Of a stretch of DNA of 64,000 nucleotides, positions 1 through 8,321 are shown one piece after another; positions within the stretch are counted from its first letter, which is position 1, and every line of letters begins with the position of its first letter. Source of the stretch: Emcibacteraceae bacterium (GTDB taxonomy: Bacteria; Pseudomonadota; Alphaproteobacteria; Sphingomonadales; Emcibacteraceae); contig JAWKXO010000002.1 of assembly GCA_041396985.1 (NCBI GenBank), forward strand, positions 569,501-633,500. The letters run 5' to 3'. Under the pieces are notes generated by a model. It did not search any database and was not told the DNA's origin. It was given only the letters and a program-made list of their open reading frames with translations. The position numbers and the translations under genes are program-made.

Positions 1-731
1 AGGGAAGAGCCAACATCAATGCCTTGAGCAGCAAGGAATGTATTTGCCATGCCGCCGCCGATAATAAGATGGTCAACTTTTTCGACCAGATGAGTAAGCA
101 CATCAAGTTTGGTGGAAACTTTGGCCCCACCAACCAATGCGGCAACCGGATGCTTTGGCGACCCCAATGCCTTTTCAAGAGCATCAAGTTCCTTTTCAAG
201 GGCAAGACCGGCAGCACTTGGCAAGATCTCCGCAACGCCAACTGTGGAGGCGTGGGCACGATGGCAGCAGGAAAATGCATCATTAACAAAAAAATCGGCA
301 TTTCTGGCAAGCTGCTCAGCAAAGTCCGGATCGTTTTTTGTTTCTTCTTTATAAAAACGTACATTTTCCAGGAGAAGCACTGCGCCATCTTCCATTGCTT
401 CTGTGATCGCCACAACTTCATCACCAATGCAGTCATCAACATAGGAAACCGGAAGCTTTAAAATATTGGCCAGCGGTTGACCCAGAGGCTCTAGCGACAT
501 TTCAGGATTTCTGACCCCTTGTGGCCGACCAAAATGGGAGAGGATTATGACCCTTGCGCCCTGATCGGAAAGGGCCTTTATGGTAGGGGCCACGGATAAA
601 ATTCGTGTATTGTCGGTGACAATACGCTCGCCTTCTTCATTTACCGTCATTGGTACATTTAGATCGGCCCGAAGCAGGACCCGCGTTCCTTCAAGCGGGC
701 CCAGGCTTTCTATGTTTCTGAAGCGCGCCAT
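1..731 (-). CDS. pgk: Phosphoglycerate kinase, N-terminal part (runs off the window start)
   Basis: Glycolytic/gluconeogenic enzyme that interconverts 1,3-bisphosphoglycerate + ADP and 3-phosphoglycerate + ATP in the cytosol. Reading the complement gives about 243 codons from an ATG. Visible PGK landmarks are the N-terminal segment RVLLRADLNVP, the substrate-binding LSHFGRP, a NDAFSCCHRAHAST stretch and VGGAKVSTKLDVL before the window edge. The C-terminal nucleotide domain is outside. The ATG shares one base with the stop codon of gap (TGATG), so the two are translationally coupled in a tkt-gap-pgk operon. Family identity is clear; only the 3' end is missing. Confidence 0.95.
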   Translation of the reverse strand, partial: MARFRNIESLGPLEGTRVLLRADLNVPMTVNEEGERIVTDNTRILSVAPTIKALSDQGARVIILSHFGRPQGVRNPEMSLEPLGQPLANILKLPVSYVDDCIGDEVVAITEAMEDGAVLLLENVRFYKEETKNDPDFAEQLARNADFFVNDAFSCCHRAHASTVGVAEILPSAAGLALEKELDALEKALGSPKHPVAALVGGAKVSTKLDVLTHLVEKVDHLIIGGGMANTFLAAQGIDVGSS

Positions 732-1738
732 CAGCCGACTTCATGAAGAACTTTTGCGGTATCAGACATGCGGTTGGCAAAGCCCCATTCATTGTCATAC
801 CAGGTTAGAATACGAACCAGGTTTCCGCCCATCACTGATGTTTGTGATGCGTCAAAGCTTGAGCTGTGGGCGTCATGGTTGAGGTCAATTGAAACAACAG
901 GCTCATCAATATAGGCCAGAATATTTTTAAGCCTTCCATTGGCGGCTTCTTTAATGGCGGCATTAATTTCTTCCGCTGTTGTATCCCTTTTGGAAATGAA
1001 TGTCAGATCAACCATAGAAACATTTGGTGTCGGTACACGAACAGAAGTACCATCAAGCTTTCCGGCAAGTTCAGGAAGAACCAGACCAACGGCACGCGCA
1101 GCACCAGTTGAAGTTGGGATCATGCTAAGGGCGCAGGCACGAGCACGTCTTGGGTCTTTATGAAGCGTATCAAGAATTCTCTGATCCCCTGTGTAAGCAT
1201 GAACGGTGGTCATGATCCCTTTTTCCATACCGACAGCTTCATTTAAAACCTGTGCAACCGGGGCAAGACAGTTTGTGGTGCAGGACGCATTGGAAACAAT
1301 GGTATCACCAGCTTCCAGAGTGTTATGGTTTACGCCATATACGATTGTTTTACTGACACCGGTGGCCGGCGCAGAAATCAGAACTTTTTTGGCTCCCGCC
1401 GCAATATGGGCGGATGCTTTTTCCTGTGATGTAAAAATACCGGTACATTCATATACGACATCAACATCAAGCGCACCCCATGGAAGGTCAGAAGGATTGC
1501 GCTCAGCAGTTACCGCAATTTTATCTTCACCAATGATGATATTATTGCCGTCGACACTTACGTTAAATGGGAACGACCCATGGACGCTGTCCCGTTTCAG
1601 CAAATAGGCGTTCATCTCCACGTCACCAAGATCGTTAATCCCGACCACTTTTATATCTTTGCGGCCACTTTCATAAATACCGCGAAGGGCCAAGCGGCCA
1701 ATACGACCAAAACCGTTAATTGCGACACGAATTGCCAT
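731..1738 (-). CDS. gap: Type I glyceraldehyde-3-phosphate dehydrogenase
   Basis: Oxidises and phosphorylates glyceraldehyde 3-phosphate with NAD+ to 1,3-bisphosphoglycerate. The 335-aa product has the usual family length. It carries the Rossmann start NGFGRIGR at residues 8-15, the NAD-selecting INDLGD around 34-39 and the catalytic SCTTNC motif with Cys153. The phosphate-binding HAYTGDQ and the C-terminal WYDNEWGFANRM are also present. It lies 22 bp downstream of tkt and overlaps the pgk start by one base, as in the cbb/gap operons of many alphaproteobacteria. Nothing unusual. Confidence 0.97.
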   Translation of the reverse strand: MAIRVAINGFGRIGRLALRGIYESGRKDIKVVGINDLGDVEMNAYLLKRDSVHGSFPFNVSVDGNNIIIGEDKIAVTAERNPSDLPWGALDVDVVYECTGIFTSQEKASAHIAAGAKKVLISAPATGVSKTIVYGVNHNTLEAGDTIVSNASCTTNCLAPVAQVLNEAVGMEKGIMTTVHAYTGDQRILDTLHKDPRRARACALSMIPTSTGAARAVGLVLPELAGKLDGTSVRVPTPNVSMVDLTFISKRDTTAEEINAAIKEAANGRLKNILAYIDEPVVSIDLNHDAHSSSFDASQTSVMGGNLVRILTWYDNEWGFANRMSDTAKVLHEVG

Positions 1739-1760
1739 AATATTTTCTCCAGTTTATTAA

Positions 1761-3734
1761 TTATAATTTTTCTTTTATTGATGCGACCAGATTGTCTTTT
1801 GTCACACCAAAATATTTATATAAGTCTTTTGCAGGGGCAGATGCGCCAAACTGATCAATGCCAATTTTAACACCATCACGTCCTACATATTTATCCCATC
1901 CGTAAGTTGCGCCGGCTTCTATGGATGCATAAACCTTTGCATTGCCCATGACACTGTTTTGATAGCTTTTTTCCTGGGCGTCAAACTTTTCTGTCGAAGG
2001 CATCGAAACCACGCGGGTGGACGTACCACCTGCTTCAAGTTCCTTTTGCGCCTCGATGGCAATTTCTACTTCTGAACCGGTGGCAATAATTACTACATCT
2101 GCATCACCACTTTCTTTACTGATGATATAACCGCCTTTTGCCGATAAATTCTCATCCGTATGTTCAAGCCGTGCCTGTTTTAATCCCTGACGGGTAAGAA
2201 CAAGGATAGATGGTCTATCTTTATCTTCCAGCGCTGCAAGCCAGCATTCAGCTGTTTCAATTGCGTCGCAAGGGCGAAATACATTAACATCCGGCATTGC
2301 CCGGAGCGAAGCCAGATGCTCAATCGGCTGATGGGTTGGGCCGTCTTCGCCAAGTCCTATGCTGTCATGGGACATAACATAAATCACCCGTTGCTTCATT
2401 AGGGCACTTAGCCTTATTGCCGGGCGACAGTAATCGGTGAAAACCAGAAATGTTCCGCCATATGGCACATATTCACCGTGAAGCGCCAACCCGTTCATCG
2501 CGGCAGCCATTCCAAACTCACGCACGCCATAATACATATAACGCCCGGAGAAATCATTTTCCATAATCGGGCTGAGATCTTTGGTCAGTGTCATGTTAGA
2601 CCCGGTAAGGTCAGCCGACCCACCAATTGTTTCCTTCAGGATCGGGTTAATGACTTCAAGCGCCATTTGCGATGCAATGCGGGTGGCCGGGCCAACAGGA
2701 TTTTCGGCCAGGTTTTTCTTGAAAAGATTGATTGCCGGAACAAGATCGGCCGGAAGATCTTTGTTTAGGCGGCGATTAAAATCAGCTTTGATTTTGCTGT
2801 CCAATGCATCAAATTTTTCTTTCCATGAAGATGCAATATTTTTGCTTCTTGCTCCTGCTTTTCTCCATGTGGAAAGAATATGGTCAGGAACCTCAAAAGG
2901 TGGATATGACCAACCAAGGAATTCGCGTGCGGCGGCAATTTCATCATCGCCAAGCGGTGCACCATGCGTTGCTGAGGTTCCGGCTTTATTCGGAGCACCG
3001 TACCCGATAATCGTTTTGCAGGCGATTAATGATGGTCGATCATCTTTTTTTGCAGCTTCAATGGCTGCATCAACCGCGTCCGGATCATGGCCATCAACAG
3101 CAAGTGTGTGCCAGCCGGATGCTTCAAAGCGTTTTCTCTGATTATCGGAAACAGTCATATCGGTGGGGCCATCAATACAAATGCTGTTATCATCCCAAAG
3201 CACGATAAGTTTACCAAGCTTCAAATGGCCGGCAAGGGAGATGGCTTCATGAGAAACCCCTTCCATCAGGCAGCCGTCACCGGCAATAACATAGGTATGA
3301 TGATCGATGATGTTTCCCATCCTGCTGGCGCTTAATTTTTCGGCAATCGCAAATCCGACAGATGTTGCGATTCCCTGACCAAGCGGACCAGTTGTCATTT
3401 CAATGCCCGGAATTTCGCCATATTCAGGATGACCGGCACAGGGATGATGAAGTTGGCGAAAGTTTTTAATATCATCAATCGTCGGGCTTTTATATCCGGC
3501 CAGATATAAAAGTGAATAAAGCAGCATAGAACCATGACCGGCAGAAAGGATGAAGCGGTCACGATCAGGCCATTCCGGCCAGTCCGGATCAAACTTCAAA
3601 TGTTTGCTGAAAAGTACTGTGGCCGCATCGGCCATTCCCATCGGCATACCCGGATGCCCGGATTTTGCTGCCTGAACCGCATCCATGCTGAGGGCACGTA
3701 TTGCGTTTGCCATTTCCTTTGTTGACGCTGTCAT
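1761..3734 (-). CDS. tkt: Transketolase
   Basis: Thiamine-diphosphate enzyme that moves two-carbon ketol units between pentose phosphate sugars and glycolytic intermediates. At 657 aa it has full family length. The N-terminal domain begins with ANAIRALSMDAVQAAKSGHPG and has FILSAGHGSMLLYSLLYL. The ThDP motif starts at GDGCLMEG with the downstream Asn in the WDDNSI segment, and the central Pyr domain contains FTDYCRPAIRLSALM and SIGLGEDGPTHQP. It is the first gene of the tkt-gap-pgk operon; its promoter should lie in the 272-bp spacer to the divergent DUF4164 gene. I saw no convincing -35/-10 pair there. Confidence 0.96.
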   Translation of the reverse strand: MTASTKEMANAIRALSMDAVQAAKSGHPGMPMGMADAATVLFSKHLKFDPDWPEWPDRDRFILSAGHGSMLLYSLLYLAGYKSPTIDDIKNFRQLHHPCAGHPEYGEIPGIEMTTGPLGQGIATSVGFAIAEKLSASRMGNIIDHHTYVIAGDGCLMEGVSHEAISLAGHLKLGKLIVLWDDNSICIDGPTDMTVSDNQRKRFEASGWHTLAVDGHDPDAVDAAIEAAKKDDRPSLIACKTIIGYGAPNKAGTSATHGAPLGDDEIAAAREFLGWSYPPFEVPDHILSTWRKAGARSKNIASSWKEKFDALDSKIKADFNRRLNKDLPADLVPAINLFKKNLAENPVGPATRIASQMALEVINPILKETIGGSADLTGSNMTLTKDLSPIMENDFSGRYMYYGVREFGMAAAMNGLALHGEYVPYGGTFLVFTDYCRPAIRLSALMKQRVIYVMSHDSIGLGEDGPTHQPIEHLASLRAMPDVNVFRPCDAIETAECWLAALEDKDRPSILVLTRQGLKQARLEHTDENLSAKGGYIISKESGDADVVIIATGSEVEIAIEAQKELEAGGTSTRVVSMPSTEKFDAQEKSYQNSVMGNAKVYASIEAGATYGWDKYVGRDGVKIGIDQFGASAPAKDLYKYFGVTKDNLVASIKEKL

Positions 3735-4006
3735 TTTAATAGAACAAAACCTTATAATTTTAAATTAAACAAACCCTGATTTTTGTCAGAGTAATAACAT
3801 AACAATTCCCACCCGATAATTACCAAGCGCACAATGGACTTTCTGGGCCTCAGGGTCAATAATGTTATGCGAAAAACTGCTGTTTTTATGCCAAGTTTTT
3901 ACTTTTTTTTGCGGTTTTTAAATTTCTTCAGCTTTTTGGTGGATTTTTTTGGTAAAATATTGCTAGTCTCACGGCTCATGTTTGGAAAAAATTGTCAGGA
4001 GTTAAA

Positions 4007-4324
4007 ATGGTTGAGAAAGAAAAAAGGCTATCCGCAGATAAAACCGTAATGGCACTGGAAGAAGTGCTTGCAAGGCTTGAGCGGGCCATTTTATCAAAAC
4101 AGGCAAAATTCAAGTCCGGCTCAAGTGAACAGGCTGATTTCATAAATCAGCTGGAAAAAGAAAACCGGGCATTGTCAAGAGAACTTGAAGTGGCAAGAGA
4201 TAATGTTGAGAAACTTGAGGAGCGTCTGGAGAGACTTGAAAAAGCGGGCGATTCGGCTCAGCAGGAAATCGGTATCATGATCAGGCAGCTGGACAGTCTG
4301 ATTGCAGAGCAGAATACTCAGTAA
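4007..4324 (+). CDS. DUF4164-type coiled-coil protein upstream of zapA
   Basis: A 105-aa, highly charged helical protein of unknown molecular function. From about residue 15 to the end the sequence is rich in E, K, L and R with heptad-like spacing (LEEVLARLERAIL, then LEKENRALSRELEVARDNVEKLEERLERLEK), so a coiled coil is likely. I chose the ATG preceded by CAGGAG five bases upstream over a TTG 15 bases earlier. The stop is 13 bp before the zapA start. Small coiled-coil proteins of this kind (DUF4164) commonly precede zapA in alphaproteobacteria, so a role in cell division is plausible but inferred from context only. Confidence 0.72.
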   Translation: MVEKEKRLSADKTVMALEEVLARLERAILSKQAKFKSGSSEQADFINQLEKENRALSRELEVARDNVEKLEERLERLEKAGDSAQQEIGIMIRQLDSLIAEQNTQ

Positions 4325-4337
4325 TAAGGACAGGATT

Positions 4338-4652
4338 ATGGGACAGGTTACAGTAAAGTTTAATAATCAGGAACATCATCTTGCCTGTCAGGACGGTGGC
4401 GAAGAACGGCTTAGAATGCTTGCAGAATATATTGATAAACGTGCTGCAAGTCTTGTTGAACGGATGGGGCCGGTCGGTGATTTGAGATTGCTGTTGATGA
4501 CAGCCATTATCATTGCGGATGAAATGCAGGAAATTAACGACGGAGAACTTCCAAGCAACGCCGAAGCAGAGGCAGAAGTAAAACGTATGGATGTTGCAAT
4601 GGGTAAAGCCGTCCTCAGGATTGAGGAACTTGCCCGGAGCCTAGAGGCCTAG
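4338..4652 (+). CDS. zapA: Cell division protein ZapA
   Basis: ZapA is a small FtsZ-ring-associated protein that cross-links FtsZ protofilaments at midcell. The product is 104 aa from the ATG following AAGGACAGGATT; longer in-frame starts lie inside the upstream gene. The N-terminal half, VTVKFNNQEHHLACQDGGEERLRMLAEYIDKR, has the fold signature of the ZapA head (beta strands with conserved I/V and C-x-x-G/E-E positions). A C-terminal helix (residues ~45-104) would form the tetramerisation coiled coil. Position between DUF4164 and a 6S RNA-fau pair matches the usual proteobacterial synteny apart from the glycosyltransferase placed in between. Confidence 0.88.
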   Translation: MGQVTVKFNNQEHHLACQDGGEERLRMLAEYIDKRAASLVERMGPVGDLRLLLMTAIIIADEMQEINDGELPSNAEAEAEVKRMDVAMGKAVLRIEELARSLEA

Positions 4653-5786
4653 TTAATCTGCCGGGTCAATCCCCCAAAGTTCGGCATATTTTTTATACAT
4701 ATCTATCCGGTTATAATGTTTTCTCACGTGGGCTAGATTGGCATCGCCTATGGTTTTTTGCGCATTACGGTCAGTGATCAGTTTTTTCATAGCTTCATTA
4801 AAGGTCTGATCATTTCCGGGGGCGACGATAAAATCCTTATTTTCGTCTGAGACCATATGTTTTACATCACCCACATCCAACCCGACAATTGGCAGTCCTG
4901 CAGCCATGGCTTCATTTACAGAATTGGGCATTTGTTCGGTGTCAGAGGATATGGCAAAAATATCAAGCGCCCCGATAGCTTTGGCAGGCTCAGAAATATG
5001 CCCGGTAAATAAAACTCTGTCTTCAATGCCAAGATTTTTTACCAGTTTATCAAGCTTTGGCCTTTCAACGCCTTCGCCCATGATCAGTAGTCTTGTTTTT
5101 ATGTCCGGGTTTTCTGATATAACAGTGTGAAAACAGTTGATCATTCTTGAAATATTTTTTTCCGCCCGGAGCGGCGCAATAGTGCCGATGATGACTTCAT
5201 CAGTATTTTTCTGAAAACCGGAAATGGAATAATGTTCAGCGGCATTGCTGAATTTTTCAAGATCAACCCCGTTTGGTATATATTTTATCTTTTTTTCAGG
5301 AATTTTCCATTTTGTTCGGGCAATTTCAACCAGCTTCATTGACGGAACAGATAAAAATTCAATATTGCGCAGGGCAATTCTCCTGAATAAATTTCTGCGC
5401 GGGATAGTATTCGTTGCCTCCTCCGGTCCAAAACCGCTTTCCACGTGAATGTGGCGCATGATCGGTCCGAAACTGTTGGCCAGCGCCCATTCTACGGCAC
5501 CCCAATTATAAGTGATCAGTAAATCACCGTGACAGTTTTTTAGATATTTTCTGTGTTTTTTAATCCTGTGAAGCAAACCACCGCGAATGTCGTGATGGGA
5601 CATGTCAATTACAACGTTCAGACCATTCTGTATAATATCTTCACTACTATAATCCTTATTGGTGGAAATGATAGTGTGCCGTGCTTTAGTGCCAAAATAA
5701 TTAATTGAATGGCTGATTTTTATTGGCACACCTCCCCGTCCGAAAGACGGAAAAACATGGATTATATGGGGAGCGGTTTTTTTCAT
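4653..5786 (-). CDS. GT4-type glycosyltransferase
   Basis: Predicted GT-B fold glycosyltransferase using a nucleotide-sugar donor; the acceptor is unknown. It is 377 aa. The N-terminal acceptor domain starts HIIHVFPSFGRGGVPIKI. The C-terminal donor domain has the strand-loop GTIAPLRAEKNISRMI, then LLIMGEGVERPKLDKLV, RVLFTGHISEP, and the GT4 E-x7-E motif in TEQMPNSVNEAMAAGLPIVG. It faces zapA tail to tail with no spacer: the zapA TAG and this gene's TAA are adjacent. It splits the common zapA-6S-fau neighbourhood, and no other surface polysaccharide genes are near, so it looks like a lineage-specific insertion. Function beyond the family is unassigned. Confidence 0.85.
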   Translation of the reverse strand: MKKTAPHIIHVFPSFGRGGVPIKISHSINYFGTKARHTIISTNKDYSSEDIIQNGLNVVIDMSHHDIRGGLLHRIKKHRKYLKNCHGDLLITYNWGAVEWALANSFGPIMRHIHVESGFGPEEATNTIPRRNLFRRIALRNIEFLSVPSMKLVEIARTKWKIPEKKIKYIPNGVDLEKFSNAAEHYSISGFQKNTDEVIIGTIAPLRAEKNISRMINCFHTVISENPDIKTRLLIMGEGVERPKLDKLVKNLGIEDRVLFTGHISEPAKAIGALDIFAISSDTEQMPNSVNEAMAAGLPIVGLDVGDVKHMVSDENKDFIVAPGNDQTFNEAMKKLITDRNAQKTIGDANLAHVRKHYNRIDMYKKYAELWGIDPAD

Positions 5787-5864
5787 TTTTTACAATAATG
5801 GGTACTCAATTTATAAAATAAGCTAAACTTTTATGTTAAATTACACGATAATGCAATCTTGACA

Positions 5865-5893
5865 TTGAGTTAAGCAAAAAGAAGCCTTACATA
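5865..5893 (+). promoter_or_regulatory. Probable promoter of the 6S RNA gene
   Basis: TTGAGT at the left end and TACATA at the right end are 17 bp apart and lie just upstream of the predicted 6S 5' end. A second hexamer, TTGACA, lies six bases upstream of TTGAGT but at a poor distance. The match is moderate; a mapped transcript start would settle it. Confidence 0.4.
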
Positions 5894-5896
5894 TAT

Positions 5897-6059
5897 GTTG
5901 CGGGTTCTGTTTTGTTAGTGGCTTAACTTATCCCCGGGGCGATAATTCTCCATTGGGAGCTGCCTCTGTCTTGGCCGTGGCCTTGTTATTGCGGCGCCCA
6001 CCTATACGTATTAGGTTCTGGAGGATATATAACAGTCACGGCAAACCGGTCCCGCACCC
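5897..6059 (+). ncRNA. ssrS: 6S RNA
   Basis: 6S RNA binds the sigma-70 RNA polymerase holoenzyme by mimicking an open promoter and lowers its activity in stationary phase. Here a non-coding stretch of about 163 nt sits directly before fau, the standard position of this gene in proteobacteria. Its ends pair: GTTGCGGG at the 5' side and CCCGCACC at the 3' side form the closing stem. The 3' half contains GCGGCGCCCACCTA, AGGTTCTGG, GTCACGGCAA and GGTCCCGCACC, which agree with what I recall of the alphaproteobacterial 6S 3' arm. No ORF fits here. Ends are approximate (within about 5 nt). Confidence 0.82.
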
Positions 6060-6091
6060 TAATTTTAGTTGTGTCTGGAAGTAGCAGGTAA

Positions 6092-6655
6092 ATGTCTGAT
6101 AAAAAATCATTAAGAGAGGCATCTTTAATCCGCAGGGCAGAAGCCAAAGCCAAAGATAATGGCATGGCAGCCAGAAAAATAGCCTCACAGGTAATCATGC
6201 TTCCTGAACTTGATGAAATCAGAACTATTTCAGGATTTATCCCCATTAATGATGAAATGGACTGCTTGACGATATTAAAGGTTTTGCATGCGGCGCGTTT
6301 TCCATTATGTCTTCCAACAATCAGGGCGAAGAAAGAACCTCTTGAATTTAATTCCTGGGACTTAAGGGAACCACTTGATAATGGCCCCTTTGGCACAAAA
6401 CAGTCCACAGGGGCAATTGTTTCACCGGACGTTTTGCTGGTACCGCTTCTTGCCTTTGATAAAAATGGCGCCCGTTTGGGTTATGGTGGCGGCTATTATG
6501 ATCGGACACTTGAAAAGCTGAGGAATAAAAACCCGGATGTAATTGCAATCGGCATAGCCTATGATGATCAAAAACTTGATAGCGTTCCAACGGAAAGCTA
6601 TGATCAACCGTTAGATATGGTTATAACCGAAAAAACAACATACAGGTTTAAATAA
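6092..6655 (+). CDS. fau: 5-formyltetrahydrofolate cyclo-ligase
   Basis: ATP-dependent conversion of 5-formyl-THF to 5,10-methenyl-THF, which recycles a stable folate side product. The 187-aa sequence has the family hallmarks: a basic N-terminal helix (LREASLIRRAEAKAKD), GFIPINDEMD, LLVPLLAFDKNGARLGYGGGYYDRTL (substrate/ATP loop), and a C-terminal DQPLDMVITE. It follows the 6S RNA gene by about 30 bp, so the two are probably cotranscribed, as in E. coli ssrS-ygfA. Its TAA is directly followed by the GTG start of the next gene. Confidence 0.93.
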   Translation: MSDKKSLREASLIRRAEAKAKDNGMAARKIASQVIMLPELDEIRTISGFIPINDEMDCLTILKVLHAARFPLCLPTIRAKKEPLEFNSWDLREPLDNGPFGTKQSTGAIVSPDVLLVPLLAFDKNGARLGYGGGYYDRTLEKLRNKNPDVIAIGIAYDDQKLDSVPTESYDQPLDMVITEKTTYRFK

Positions 6656-7471
6656 GTGAGAATTATATATCTTGGTGATCTGATCGGCCGCAGTGGTCGC
6701 AATATTGTCGCAGAAAAATTACCCGAAATCAAAGACCGGCTAAAACCAGATGCAATTATTGTTAATGGTGAAAATTCAGCAGCCGGGTTCGGTATTACTG
6801 AAAAAATAGCGCGGGAACTTTTTGATCTCGGCGTTAATGTTATATCAACGGGTAATCATGTCTGGGATCAAAAAGATATTAAAAGCTATATCAATAATGA
6901 ACCGCGACTGATCAGGCCGATCAATTATCCGGAAGGAACGCCCGGTAAAGGCTCAACAATTTTTGAAGATAAAAGGGGCAGGCGTCTTCTTGTTATAAAC
7001 GTGATGGGTAGGGTCTTTATGGATCCTCTTGATGATCCCTTTAAAGCTGTTGATGACGAACTTAAAAGACATCAGCTTGGTTCAACGGTCCATTTTGCTC
7101 TGGTTGATATACATGCGGAGGCAACATCGGAAAAAATGGCCATGGGCCATTATCTGGACGGACGCGTATCTTTTGTCGTTGGAACACATAGCCATATACC
7201 AACTGCGGATGCCCAAATTTTTGATGGCGGCACAGCTTACCAGACGGATGCGGGCATGTGCGGCGACTATAACAGTGTCATCGGTATGGATAAGGTGGAA
7301 CCAATAAGCCGGTTTACCAAAAAACTTCGCGGGGATCGTTATTCTCCGGCTCTTGGTCCTGCAACCCTATGTGGCGTATTTGTCGAAACAGATGACAAAT
7401 CCGGTCTTGCCAAAAGAATTGCGCCAATCAGAATGGGCGCGAGGCTTATTGAAACTTTTCCTGAACTTTAG
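6656..7471 (+). CDS. YmdB/TIGR00282-type metallophosphoesterase
   Basis: Calcineurin-like phosphodiesterase family; characterised members such as Bacillus YmdB hydrolyse cyclic nucleotides and affect biofilm and mRNA decay, but the substrate here is not known. It is 271 aa. Metal-site motifs in order are YLGDLIGRSGR (Asp), VNGENSAAGFG (Asn/Glu), STGNHVWDQKD (GNH) and the later VDIHAEATSEK, VGTHSHIPTADA and DAGMCGDYNSVIG. The GTG start touches the fau stop codon (TAA GTG), so translation is coupled. The fau-ymdB pair is common in alphaproteobacteria. Confidence 0.88.
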   Translation: MRIIYLGDLIGRSGRNIVAEKLPEIKDRLKPDAIIVNGENSAAGFGITEKIARELFDLGVNVISTGNHVWDQKDIKSYINNEPRLIRPINYPEGTPGKGSTIFEDKRGRRLLVINVMGRVFMDPLDDPFKAVDDELKRHQLGSTVHFALVDIHAEATSEKMAMGHYLDGRVSFVVGTHSHIPTADAQIFDGGTAYQTDAGMCGDYNSVIGMDKVEPISRFTKKLRGDRYSPALGPATLCGVFVETDDKSGLAKRIAPIRMGARLIETFPEL

Positions 7472-7498
7472 CTAAAAGTTATTCACAAATTGCAACGG

Positions 7499-7554
7499 TT
7501 GCTTTATCAAGGGGTTATAAAGCAATTTAAGATGTTTTAATCCCGAATTCGGGA
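7499..7554 (+). promoter_or_regulatory. Hairpin and perfect palindrome in the yebC leader
   Basis: The 100-bp spacer before yebC holds a 9-bp inverted repeat, TTGCTTTAT and ATAAAGCAA with a 9-nt loop (7499-7525). It is followed by the 14-bp perfect palindrome TCCCGAATTCGGGA (7541-7554), which ends 17 bp before the yebC ATG. The first could be a weak terminator for fau-ymdB or an RNA structure; the second looks like a dimeric operator. Neither function is shown. Confidence 0.4.
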
Positions 7555-7571
7555 CAAAAAGAGAGAAGAAA

Positions 7572-8321
7572 ATGGCAGGCCATTCCAAGTTTAAGAATAT
7601 TATGTATAGAAAAGGCGCGCAGGATAAAAAGCGCTCCTCGCTATTCAGTAAATTATCAAAAGAAATCACCGTTGCGGCAAAAATGGGCGGTCCTGACCCG
7701 GACTCAAATGCACGGCTTCGTCTCGCTGTTCAGAATGCCCGCACACAAAGTATGCCCAAGGATAATATCACCCGTGCCATCAATAAATCACAAGGCGGTG
7801 ATAGTGATAATTATGATGAAATCCGTTATGAGGGGTTCGGCCCCGGCGGTACTGCGATTATTGTTGAAAGTCTTACTGATAACAGAAACCGTGCAGCAAC
7901 GGATATCCGCACGGCTTTCTCGAAAAACGGTGGAAATATGGGTGAAAATGGCAGTGTTTCCTATCAGTTTGACAAGGTGGGGGAAATTATTTTCGAGGAT
8001 AGCGATATATCCGCAGATGATATGTTTGAATTGGCGCTGGAGGCCGGTGCGGAAAATGTTGAAACGGATGGCACCACCCACGAAATTACCTGTGCAATGG
8101 AAGAGTTGAATAATGTTTCAACAGCTCTTGAAAAAGCAGCTGGCGTCGAAGCCAAATCAACTAAACTGGTGTGGAAAGCTCAGAATACCATTGAACTTGG
8201 TCTTGAAGATGCAACCAGACTAATGAAAATGATTGATGCCCTGGAAGATCTTGATGATGTTCAGGACGTTTATGGAAATTATGAAATTCCTGATGATGTA
8301 ATGGAGCAGCTCGACGCGTGA
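7572..8321 (+). CDS. yebC: YebC/PmpR-family DNA-binding or ribosome-associated regulator
   Basis: YebC/PmpR (TACO1) family, described as transcriptional regulators and more recently as factors that help translation of difficult peptide motifs. The protein is 249 aa, standard length. It starts MAGHSKFKNIMYRKGAQDKK and has MPKDNITRAINKSQGG, YEGFGPGGTAIIVE and a conserved domain-3 segment KNGGNMGENGSVSYQF. A strong AGAGAAG ribosome site precedes the ATG. It starts the yebC-ruvCAB run and its stop overlaps the ruvC start in GTGA. Confidence 0.95.
   Translation: MAGHSKFKNIMYRKGAQDKKRSSLFSKLSKEITVAAKMGGPDPDSNARLRLAVQNARTQSMPKDNITRAINKSQGGDSDNYDEIRYEGFGPGGTAIIVESLTDNRNRAATDIRTAFSKNGGNMGENGSVSYQFDKVGEIIFEDSDISADDMFELALEAGAENVETDGTTHEITCAMEELNNVSTALEKAAGVEAKSTKLVWKAQNTIELGLEDATRLMKMIDALEDLDDVQDVYGNYEIPDDVMEQLDA

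Noticed and set aside
3735..4006. Promoters in the tkt-DUF4164 spacer
   Set aside because: Only partial -35/-10 matches (for example TAAAAT near 3952 and CTGACA on the minus strand) in an AT-rich background; not good enough to annotate.
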